Positions 1 to 5,154 of a stretch of 8,247 bases of DNA are shown one piece after another. Within the stretch, counting starts at the first letter, position 1. The number at the start of each line of letters is the position of its first letter. This DNA is from Persebacter sp051009035 (lineage in GTDB: Bacteria > Pseudomonadota > Gammaproteobacteria > Tethybacterales > Persebacteraceae). The DNA lies in the NCBI GenBank assembly GCA_051009035.1, contig JBPCWY010000147.1, positions 1 through 8,247 on the forward strand. Direction: 5' to 3'. Made by a program: the position numbers and the translations under genes. The notes beneath the pieces are model-generated. The model saw only the letters and a program-made list of their open reading frames with translations, did not search any database and was not told where the DNA came from.

Positions 1-225
1 CGGGAATCTAAATAACCTAATATTCCCGCAATAAAAAACAGGAATCTTATAAATTTAAAAAATCCAGAATCAATAACAAGAAAAAACGCCGCATACAATG
101 ATGCCCAACAATCGGCGTTTGCTACTACCGGAAAAAATTATACAAGAAACTCCCGCGAAAATGCAAAAAGAAATATTTAATTAAACTCATGTCATTCCTG
201 CGAAAGCGGGAATGACATGGTTTTT
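1..225. other. AT-rich non-coding stretch at left edge
   Basis: All three forward frames hit stop codons quickly and the reverse strand is dense in stops, so no gene is supported. The stretch holds two hairpins, listed separately (81-120 and 188-227), and two fragments resembling the second hairpin. The first seven bases (CGGGAAT) match its right arm, and 151-160 (TCCCGCGAAA) matches its left arm and loop. CGGGAAT at 1-7 is also an inverted match to ATTCCCG at 22-28. The region lies downstream of the minus-strand gene at 226-621 and looks like a repeat-bearing intergenic spacer whose left part is cut off. Confidence 0.6.
81..120 (-). terminator. Candidate Rho-independent terminator on the minus strand
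   Basis: AAACGCCG at 84-91 pairs perfectly with CGGCGTTT at 113-120 (8 bp, 21-nt loop). Read on the minus strand, the 3' arm runs straight into six Ts (complement of 81-86) followed by CTTGTT, the layout of an intrinsic terminator. It lies about 105 bases beyond the stop of the minus-strand gene at 226-621 and could end that transcript. The long loop makes it weaker than a textbook example. On the plus strand the same arms lack a good T-run. Confidence 0.45.
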
Positions 226-227
226 TT
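188..227 (+). repeat. dRS3-like palindromic repeat that doubles as a terminator
   Basis: A 14-bp stem runs from CATGTCATTCCTGC (188-201) to its complement at 206-219, closed by a GAAA tetraloop, with one G-T pair at 199/208. Seven Ts follow on the plus strand (221-227), so it has the full form of an intrinsic terminator for rightward transcription. The core ATTCC-N9-GGGAAT resembles the short dispersed repeats called dRS3 in Neisseria and the related GTCATTCCCGCG...CGGGAATGAC palindromes scattered through many proteobacterial genomes. It sits directly after the stop codon of the minus-strand gene at 226-621. Membership of a dispersed family is inferred from resemblance; only one complete copy is visible here. 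Confidence 0.65.
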
Positions 228-621
228 ATTTTATTGGCCGGGAGCCCTTTCCGCTAACGGGGATTCTTTCTTGAACAAAACCCAAAGTAGCCCAAAACTT
301 CCAATTAATACTGCTCCATTGCGGACGCGGCATAATTTTATCATCGGCTCCTTTAATTTGCCTGTCGGAAAACTTCCCGTATTTGGCATATTTGACATCT
401 TTGGGCTTTTGGCGCGTTGCAAACAGATACGCAATTCTTAACAAATCGCGATGCCCGTATTGCTTGTCATCATGCCAGACAACCCAATTATTCGGTTTAT
501 GGCTTTGGCAAGCATAAATAATGCCTTTATTGCTTTCTTCAACCGTATGGGGCATATCCATATACCCCAACGCCTTGCAAATATGGCATGTGCTTATTTT
601 CAAAAGTTCGCACTTGTTCAT
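226..621 (-). CDS. Hypothetical basic protein with CxxC...CxxH motif, 131 aa
   Basis: I do not recognise the family. The protein has CHIC at residues 12-15 and CQSH at 38-41, giving a CxxC-x22-CxxH pattern that could bind one zinc ion as a small zinc ribbon or knuckle. The rest is rich in Lys, Arg and aromatic residues (for example NWVVWHDDKQYGHRDLL at 45-61), with no signal peptide or membrane segment, so a cytoplasmic nucleic-acid- or protein-binding role is conceivable but unproven. Two adjacent ATGs exist. The strong AGGAG lies 3 nt from the first (624) and 6 nt from the second (621), so I choose the second. It follows the EamA gene on the same strand after a 59-bp gap and is plainly more AT-rich than that gene, which hints at separate acquisition. 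The reality of the gene rests on the good ribosome site and the motif; its C-terminal tail near the repeat is less certain. Confidence 0.6.
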   Translation of the reverse strand: MNKCELLKISTCHICKALGYMDMPHTVEESNKGIIYACQSHKPNNWVVWHDDKQYGHRDLLRIAYLFATRQKPKDVKYAKYGKFSDRQIKGADDKIMPRPQWSSINWKFWATLGFVQERIPVSGKGSRPIK

Positions 622-627
622 CATTTT

Positions 628-632
628 CTCCT
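628..632 (-). promoter_or_regulatory. Ribosome binding site AGGAG
   Basis: On the minus strand AGGAG is followed by AAA and then two consecutive ATG codons. Spacing is 3 nt to the first and 6 nt to the second, which favours the ATG at 619-621 as the start of the 131-residue protein. Confidence 0.6.
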
Positions 633-680
633 TTTTGGTAGTATGTTATTAAAATCACTATACCATGAATTCGCCAAAAA

Positions 681-1571
681 TCAACCGCGCCGTTTTTCCC
701 GCATCTCCAAAAATGTTACGGAAATTTTTGCGCCCGCGATTAATGCGAAACCTACCCATACCCAGCCGTCCGGGATGTGGTTGAAGATTAAATAACTGAT
801 GAATGCCGCCGCTATGATTTCCGAATAATGAAACATCGCCACTAATGACGCGTCCGCAAAACGGCAGGCGTAGGTTATTCCCAAATGTCCGCCCGCCGCC
901 AGCGCGCCCATTTGCGCCAGTAAAATCCATTCCCGCTCGTCCGGCGCGCGCCAATCGGCATAAGCAAACGGCGCGGCGATTAGCATGCCGGCGAGCGCCG
1001 TCCCCCACGCCGTTAGCAGCGGCGAACCGCGCACCGAGGATATTTTTGTGGCGATGATGTAGCCGGCGAAAGCCAAACCCGCCGCCAGCGACAGCAAAAT
1101 CTCCGGCGTGTAGTGTCCGCCGCCCGGACGCAGGACGATTAAAACCCCGGCAAACGCCGCCAACCCGGCGAAAATCCTCCGGCGGCGCAATTTTTCCCCC
1201 AAAAATATTGCCGCCAAAAACATCACAAAAACCGGCTCCACGAAAAATATGGCAATCGCGTCCGGAATCGGATTGTCCCGAATCGCGGCGAAATAAAACA
1301 CCGTGGACAGCGCAATCAGCAGCCCGCGCACCGCATGTCCGGCAAGCTGGCGCGCGCCAAAATGCGCCGCAAACGCCCCGCGCCCCGCCAAAAACAACGC
1401 CGCCGGCGCGAGCCAAACGGAATGAAAGGCAAAGCGCGACCACACAATTTGCGCCAGCGGCAGGGTTTCGGACAGCACTTTCGCCGTTGCGTCCATCGCC
1501 GCAACGAGCAAAACGCCCAGCACCATCAGGGCGCAGGCGGCGGGAATGTTGTCGGGGGATTTTGGGGGCAT
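681..1571 (-). CDS. EamA/DMT-family membrane transporter, 296 aa
   Basis: This is an inner-membrane protein of the drug/metabolite transporter superfamily, whose members usually export amino acids, nucleotides or other metabolites. About ten hydrophobic segments are arranged as two EamA repeats, roughly residues 11-147 and 158-288. The first repeat ends in the family hallmark: PVFVMFLAAIFLGEKL at 113-128, then a basic turn RRRR and a further helix ending VLRPG. The second repeat ends in a matching helix pair around 240-285. Length is typical for the family. The frame stays open upstream into the antisense of ilvI, but no in-frame ATG, GTG or TTG lies close upstream of the ATG at 1571, and family alignment starts there. 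The ribosome site is weak. It is divergent from ilvI across 84 bp. The substrate cannot be read from the sequence; a link to branched-chain amino acids would be guesswork from position. Confidence 0.88.
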   Translation of the reverse strand: MPPKSPDNIPAACALMVLGVLLVAAMDATAKVLSETLPLAQIVWSRFAFHSVWLAPAALFLAGRGAFAAHFGARQLAGHAVRGLLIALSTVFYFAAIRDNPIPDAIAIFFVEPVFVMFLAAIFLGEKLRRRRIFAGLAAFAGVLIVLRPGGGHYTPEILLSLAAGLAFAGYIIATKISSVRGSPLLTAWGTALAGMLIAAPFAYADWRAPDEREWILLAQMGALAAGGHLGITYACRFADASLVAMFHYSEIIAAAFISYLIFNHIPDGWVWVGFALIAGAKISVTFLEMREKRRG

Positions 1572-1655
1572 GGAAAAAAAGGCGGCAAAAAATCTCCGCC
1601 AACGGCAAAAAACGGCGATTATAGCGGTAAAATACCTTTTTTGCGGAAAAACATA
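1572..1655. promoter_or_regulatory. Divergent promoter region between the EamA gene and ilvI
   Basis: The 84-bp gap must serve two diverging genes. On the minus strand a perfect TATAAT (complement of 1618-1623) sits about 47 bases before the EamA start. On the plus strand TAAAAT at 1628-1633 is a possible -10 for ilvI, about 22 bases before its ATG. No good -35 hexamer is visible for either. The small palindrome GGTA-AAA-TACC (1626-1636) overlaps the plus-strand -10 and could be an operator half, but it is short. The two candidate promoters nearly abut, so one regulator could affect both genes. Confidence 0.35.
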
Positions 1656-3359
1656 ATGAATATTACCGGCGCGGAAATCGTCATCAGAACGCTTACCGAG
1701 CTCAAAGTAGAGCATGTTTTCGGCTACCCCGGCGGGGCGGTGCTGTTTATCTACGACGAGCTTTTTAAGCAAAAGAAGTTGCGGCACATTCTCGTCCGCC
1801 ACGAACAATGCGCGGCGCACGCCGCCGACGCCTACGCGCGCGCCACCGGCAAGCCGGGCGTGTGCTTGGTGACTTCCGGTCCGGGCGTCACCAACGCCGT
1901 CACCGGCATCGCCACCGCCCACATGGATTCCGTGCCGCTGGTCGTCGTTTCCGGGCAGGTGCCGTCCCACGCCATCGGGCAGGACGCCTTCCAAGAAGCG
2001 GACACCGTCGGCATCACCCGCTCCTGCACGAAATACAATGTGCTGGTCGACAAACCCGAAGACATCGCGCCGATGTTGCGCCGCGCATTTCATATCGCGC
2101 AAAGCGGGCGTCCCGGACCGGTGCTGGTGGATATTCCCAAAGATATTACGATGCAAACCGCGGAATACAAACCTTCCCGCGAAATCCCCGCGATGCGCTC
2201 GTATAATCCGGTCACGCGCGGGCATCCGGGGCAAATCAAACGCGCCCTGCAAACTATTAAAAACGCCAAAAAATTAATGGTGTATGCGGGGGGCGGAGTC
2301 GTCCTCGGCAACGCCGCCGGGGAACTTTCGCGTTTTGTCAAAAAACTCGGCTGTCCGGCGACGACGACGCTGATGGGTTTGGGCGGGTATCCCGGCGGCG
2401 ACAAACAATTTTTGGGGATGCCCGGCATGCACGGCACTTACGAAGCCAACATGGCGATGCAATATTGCGATGTGCTGCTCGCCATCGGCGCGCGTTTTGA
2501 CGACCGCGTTATCGGCGACCCGGCGCACTTTGCCCGCGAAAAACGCCAAATCATCCACATTGACATAGACCCGTCTTCCATCTCCAAACGGGTGCGGGTG
2601 GATGTGCCGATTGTCGGCGATGTCGGCGATGTGCTGAAAACAATTAACGCGCAAATCGGAAAATACGCGCCCGCCCCCGAAAGCATGGAATCGTGGTGGA
2701 AAACGGTCAACGGCTGGCGCGCCAAAAACTGCCTGCGCTACAAAACCGCCCCCGGCGTCATCAAACCGCAACAGGTAATTGAAGCGCTGTATAAAATTAC
2801 CAAAGGCGACGCCTTCGTCACTTCCGATGTCGGGCAGCATCAAATGTGGGCGGCGCAGTATTACAAATTTAACAAGCCGCGCCGCTGGATTAATTCCGGC
2901 GGTTTGGGGACGATGGGTTTTGGGTTGCCCGCGGCGCTCGGCGTCCAAATCGCCCATCCGGATGCGGCGGTGGCGTGCGTCACCGGCGAAGCGAGCATTA
3001 TGATGTGTTTGCAGGAATTGTCCACCTGCAAACAATACCGCCTGCCGGTTAAAATTATCAACATCAATAACCGCTACATGGGAATGGTGCGGCAGTGGCA
3101 GGAATTTTTTCACGGCGACCGCCGCGCCGAATCTTACATGGACGCGCTGCCCGATTTCGTCAAACTCGCCGAAAGCTACGGCCATTCGGGTGTGCAAATC
3201 ACCCGCCCGCAGGATGTGGAAGGCGCATTGCGCGAAACATTTGCGCGCAAAAAAGACGCGGTGTTTATGGATTTCATCACCGACCAAACCGAAAATGTAT
3301 ACCCGATGGTCGCCGCCGGCAAAGGGCTTTCCGAAATGGTATTGGCGGAGGATTTGTAA
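1656..3359 (+). CDS. ilvI: Acetohydroxyacid synthase large (catalytic) subunit, 567 aa
   Basis: Thiamine-diphosphate enzyme that joins two pyruvates to acetolactate, or pyruvate and 2-ketobutyrate to acetohydroxybutyrate, the first common step of valine, leucine and isoleucine synthesis in the cytoplasm. The three-domain layout is complete: N-terminal TPP domain (about 1-165) with catalytic Glu50 in RHEQ and the AHAS stretch GQVPSHAIGQDAFQE (100-114); central FAD-type domain (about 190-330) with GARFDDRV at 278-285; C-terminal TPP domain (about 365-550) with GEAS at 444-447 and NN at 471-472, then GMVRQW ending at Trp481. Length matches E. coli IlvI (574). Glu445 stands where the metal-binding GDG aspartate usually is; related proteobacterial IlvI proteins also carry GEG, so this is a variant, not damage. 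The start at 1656 is set by homology, since the longer open frame upstream is antisense to the EamA gene. The ribosome site is weak (GCGGAAA). Could equally be named ilvB. Confidence 0.97.
   Translation: MNITGAEIVIRTLTELKVEHVFGYPGGAVLFIYDELFKQKKLRHILVRHEQCAAHAADAYARATGKPGVCLVTSGPGVTNAVTGIATAHMDSVPLVVVSGQVPSHAIGQDAFQEADTVGITRSCTKYNVLVDKPEDIAPMLRRAFHIAQSGRPGPVLVDIPKDITMQTAEYKPSREIPAMRSYNPVTRGHPGQIKRALQTIKNAKKLMVYAGGGVVLGNAAGELSRFVKKLGCPATTTLMGLGGYPGGDKQFLGMPGMHGTYEANMAMQYCDVLLAIGARFDDRVIGDPAHFAREKRQIIHIDIDPSSISKRVRVDVPIVGDVGDVLKTINAQIGKYAPAPESMESWWKTVNGWRAKNCLRYKTAPGVIKPQQVIEALYKITKGDAFVTSDVGQHQMWAAQYYKFNKPRRWINSGGLGTMGFGLPAALGVQIAHPDAAVACVTGEASIMMCLQELSTCKQYRLPVKIININNRYMGMVRQWQEFFHGDRRAESYMDALPDFVKLAESYGHSGVQITRPQDVEGALRETFARKKDAVFMDFITDQTENVYPMVAAGKGLSEMVLAEDL
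3347..3351 (+). promoter_or_regulatory. Ribosome binding site GGAGG for ilvH
   Basis: A perfect GGAGG lies inside the last codons of ilvI, 7 nt before the ilvH ATG at 3359. It fixes the ilvH start and indicates efficient coupled translation of the two subunits. Confidence 0.8.
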
Positions 3360-3847
3360 TGCGCCGCATTCTCGCCATCTTAATGGAAAACGAACCGGGC
3401 GCGTTGTCGCGCGTTGCCGGGCTTTTTTCGGCGCGCAATTACAATATTGAATCGCTCTCCGTCGCCCCCACTGAAGAACCCTCCCTCTCGCGCATGACCA
3501 TCGTCACCGCCGGGGACGACGGCGTGATTGAACAAATCACCAAACAAGTCAACAAGCTGATAGAAGTGTTCAAGGTAACGGACATCACCGACAAACGCCA
3601 CATAGAACGCGAATTGATGCTGGTGAAAGTCCGCGCGACAAGCGAACGGCGCGAAGAAATGAAACGCCTTGCGGATATTTTCCGCGGCGCAATCGTCCAT
3701 GTTTCGCCCGCCGCCTACATTATCCAAGTCGCCGGGGACGGCGAAAAATTGGACGCGTTTTTGCGCGCGGTCGGCGAAAAAAATATCGTAGAAACCGCGC
3801 GCACCGGCGTCTGCGGCATCGCCCGCGAAGAAGGCATGCAAAAATAA
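3359..3847 (+). CDS. ilvH: Acetohydroxyacid synthase small (regulatory) subunit, 162 aa
   Basis: Regulatory partner of IlvI: it raises catalytic activity and confers feedback inhibition by valine. An N-terminal ACT domain (about 3-75) opens with RRILAILMENEPGALSRVAG and includes NYNIESLSVAPTE; the C-terminal ALS_ss domain (about 83-158) contains RELMLVKVRA and ADIFRG. Asn11, Gly14, Ser17 and Asn29 are all present. Substitutions around these positions in E. coli IlvH are known to relieve valine inhibition, so I infer that this enzyme is valine-sensitive. Length equals E. coli IlvH within one residue. The ATG overlaps the ilvI TAA (TAATG), a sign of translational coupling and 1:1 production. 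Also called ilvN. Confidence 0.96.
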   Translation: MRRILAILMENEPGALSRVAGLFSARNYNIESLSVAPTEEPSLSRMTIVTAGDDGVIEQITKQVNKLIEVFKVTDITDKRHIERELMLVKVRATSERREEMKRLADIFRGAIVHVSPAAYIIQVAGDGEKLDAFLRAVGEKNIVETARTGVCGIAREEGMQK

Positions 3848-3850
3848 TCC

Positions 3851-4261
3851 ATGTCCAAACGAACCGTCCTGCAAATTTACGCCGCGGCGGTGTGTTTTTT
3901 TAGCGCGGCGGCGGGGGTTGTTTCGCTTATTAATATGTCGCACGGCGCGTTGTCGCTCGCCGCGCCGGAGTTTTTTATGCGCGGCGAAATATACGGCGCG
4001 CACCAAACCAACCGCGCTTTTGTCCGCTGGCATGCGCGCGAAGACCGCCTTTGGGGGCGCGACGCCGAAAACGCCGCGCAGCGTTTGCCGGAAAACGAAA
4101 AAGAATTAACCGCCCTGCGGGCGGAAAGTTTCGCCGCCGCAATCGCCACGGAGCGGCACAACGCCGCCGGAAGCTTGGCAAATTCGTTTATCGCCGCCCT
4201 GCTTTGCGCCGCGCTTTTTTTTCCGCATTGGCGGCAAATGCAAAAACGCGCCGAAGAATAA
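3851..4261 (+). CDS. Small two-span membrane protein of unknown function, 136 aa
   Basis: I do not recognise the family. One hydrophobic helix lies at about residues 6-28 and another at about 108-124. They flank a soluble, mainly helical and charged middle of about 80 residues with several His, Arg and Glu (for example HQTNRAFVRWHAREDRLW at 51-68). Positive charges at both ends (MSKR; HWRQMQKR) suggest both termini face the cytoplasm and the middle faces the periplasm. It starts 3 bp after the ilvH stop, on the same strand, so it is probably transcribed with the ilv genes. Its own ribosome site is poor (GAAGG about 16 nt upstream), which suggests dependence on coupling. The gene ends 6 bp from the convergent DUF547 gene. 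Codon composition matches the neighbours, and the tight spacing plus plausible topology support a real gene. Confidence 0.72.
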   Translation: MSKRTVLQIYAAAVCFFSAAAGVVSLINMSHGALSLAAPEFFMRGEIYGAHQTNRAFVRWHAREDRLWGRDAENAAQRLPENEKELTALRAESFAAAIATERHNAAGSLANSFIAALLCAALFFPHWRQMQKRAEE

Positions 4262-4275
4262 CCGCGCTTATTCTT
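4254..4275. terminator. Perfect inverted repeat spanning two convergent stop codons
   Basis: AAGAATAA (4254-4261) and TTATTCTT (4268-4275) are exact complements around the 6-nt spacer CCGCGC, extended by one G-T pair. The TAA of the membrane-protein gene ends the left arm, and the TAA of the opposing DUF547 gene begins the right arm. The stem is AT-rich and has no long T-run, so termination would be weak, but it is symmetric and is the only candidate for ending either transcript in this 6-bp gap. It may also be a chance result of both genes ending in GAA-TAA-like codons. Confidence 0.3.
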
Positions 4276-5065
4276 TGCCGTTGAGCGACCAGTCGTAATC
4301 GTCCCCGGCAATATTGGAAATCCCGTCCAGCCGCGCGCGCAATTCCGGCGCGGCGTATTGTTTAAGATGCGCGATAATTGCCGCGTCTTCGCCGCCAAAA
4401 TCTTCGGCAAACCACGCATAAATGGACGACACATGCAACTCGCCGCCGCGCACTTCCGCGCCGCGCGGATGGTTAATAAACGCCGCCGCCGCCGCATCCA
4501 GCATCTCTTCGGCGTTTTCCGCCGTCCAAGCGCGCGCCGCCAAATTCGGACAACCGATGGAAGCGCAATTCACCGCGTAATGCAACCGCGCGTCTTTCCA
4601 AATGGGGCGCAAAATGCGGTGTTCAATATCGTTTAACGAAAGCTCTTTTCCTTCCGCCGAAACGAGTTTGTCGTCCCACGGCCCGGTGGGCAAAAACCCC
4701 GAAGAGATTTTTTTAATGGAAGACACCGGATAATTATCCAGCACCGTTTTAACCGTCAGCGCGTTGTATAAATTAATCCAATACGCCAGCTGCGCATCGC
4801 GGGAAAAAGCGCGCGGGGACGCATCGGCGAGCGTTTTAATATAGCCGTCCAACGCGGCTTTGTCGGCGTCCGAAACCGCGCCGTAATCCACCCGCGCAAC
4901 GCCGCCGCCCGGCGAAACATAGCGCGCCAAAAACGAATCCCAAGCATCATGCGAAACGCCCGCCGCGTCCGCATGCGCATCCCAAAACGCCCACAACTCC
5001 GCCTTGGGCGCGCCCTGCGCCGCGGCGCAAGCAAACATCAAAACGGCGAATAATATTTTTTTCAT
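4268..5065 (-). CDS. Secreted DUF547 domain protein, 265 aa
   Basis: Member of the DUF547 family, common in proteobacteria and of unknown biochemical role. The N-terminus is a Sec signal peptide (MKKILFAVLMFACAAAQGA, cleavage near 16-19), so it should be periplasmic or exported. The conserved core is complete: YWINLYNALTV at 95-105, NDIEH at 145-149, HYAVNCASIGCP at 162-173 with Cys167 and Cys172, and the typical closing YDWSLN at 257-262. I start at ATG 5065 because GGAG lies 7 nt upstream (complement of 5073-5076); the alternative TTG at 5080 would place that site inside the gene. A lipobox reading around Cys13 (MFAC) fits poorly. It converges on the ilv cluster and diverges from the restriction-modification gene. 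Nothing in the context assigns a substrate. Confidence 0.9.
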   Translation of the reverse strand: MKKILFAVLMFACAAAQGAPKAELWAFWDAHADAAGVSHDAWDSFLARYVSPGGGVARVDYGAVSDADKAALDGYIKTLADASPRAFSRDAQLAYWINLYNALTVKTVLDNYPVSSIKKISSGFLPTGPWDDKLVSAEGKELSLNDIEHRILRPIWKDARLHYAVNCASIGCPNLAARAWTAENAEEMLDAAAAAFINHPRGAEVRGGELHVSSIYAWFAEDFGGEDAAIIAHLKQYAAPELRARLDGISNIAGDDYDWSLNGKE

Positions 5066-5072
5066 GGTTTCA

Positions 5073-5076
5073 CTCC
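5073..5076 (-). promoter_or_regulatory. Ribosome binding site GGAG that decides the DUF547 start
   Basis: GGAG on the minus strand with a 7-nt spacer to the ATG at 5065. It supports that ATG over the in-frame TTG fifteen bases upstream. Confidence 0.65.
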
Positions 5077-5094
5077 GCAATATTTAATTTTGGG

Positions 5095-5102
5095 ATTATA
5101 AT
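5095..5102. promoter_or_regulatory. Palindromic -10 element ATTATAAT in a divergent gap
   Basis: ATTATAAT reads as TATAAT on both strands: 5097-5102 on plus, complement of 5095-5100 on minus. It could serve the DUF547 gene leftward (start codon about 30 bases away) and the restriction-modification gene rightward (ATG about 53 bases away). No convincing -35 hexamer lies 16-18 bases from either, so activity may be weak or need an activator. If both directions use it, the two genes compete for polymerase. Confidence 0.4.
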
Positions 5103-5107
5103 ACGGG

Positions 5108-5131
5108 CGGGGAGAGTTTCGCCCCGTTTTT
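5108..5131 (+). terminator. Leader hairpin with T-run before the restriction-modification gene
   Basis: CGGGG (5108-5112) pairs with CCCCG (5122-5126) across a 9-nt loop and is followed by five Ts (5127-5131). The form is that of a short intrinsic terminator or attenuator. It would sit at or very near the 5' end of a transcript started from the -10 at 5097-5102, and about 24 bases before the ATG. It could shield the downstream gene from read-through, damp its expression, or simply protect the mRNA end. With a 5-bp stem it is weak. Confidence 0.35.
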
Positions 5132-5154
5132 ACAATTTTTTGGAAACCAAAAAT

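Noticed and set aside
1..225. CRISPR array or tRNA in the left spacer
   Set aside because: The repeated elements are not regularly spaced, there is no recurring 25-40-nt repeat, and no cloverleaf can be drawn.
451..795. 114-codon plus-strand frame over the 131-residue protein gene and the EamA 3' end
   Set aside because: It straddles two better-supported minus-strand genes, has no clear ribosome site and resembles no protein I know.
1335..1655. Upstream extension of the ilvI frame
   Set aside because: It is an Arg/Lys-rich translation antisense to the EamA gene. Homology to acetohydroxyacid synthase starts at ATG 1656.
1572..2252. Long upstream extension of the EamA gene reading frame on the minus strand
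   Set aside because: It is antisense to ilvI, shows no transporter or other family character, and stays open because of the GC-rich codon pattern. The transporter begins at ATG 1571.
2274..3287. 337-codon open frame antisense to ilvI
   Set aside because: Composition (many His, Arg, Phe, Gly) is typical of the complement of a GC-rich gene, and no motif or ribosome site supports it.
3380..4033. 217-codon minus-strand frame over ilvH and the membrane-protein gene
   Set aside because: Antisense shadow of ilvH, which is certain from its ACT domain.
3877..4497. 206-codon minus-strand frame crossing the convergent gene ends
   Set aside because: Arg-rich shadow overlapping two supported genes in other frames, with no domain character.
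5020..5040. Lipoprotein signal in the DUF547 protein (MFAC, Cys13)
   Set aside because: The residues before the cysteine do not fit a lipobox, and a cleaved segment of 12 residues would be unusually short. An ordinary Sec signal fits better.
5066..5080. TTG start adding five residues to the DUF547 protein
   Set aside because: The GGAG ribosome site would fall inside the gene, and the signal peptide begins normally at the ATG 5065.
5140..5154. TTG start adding five residues to the restriction-modification protein
   Set aside because: No ribosome site precedes it. The ATG at 5155 has a modest GGAA upstream at a workable distance.
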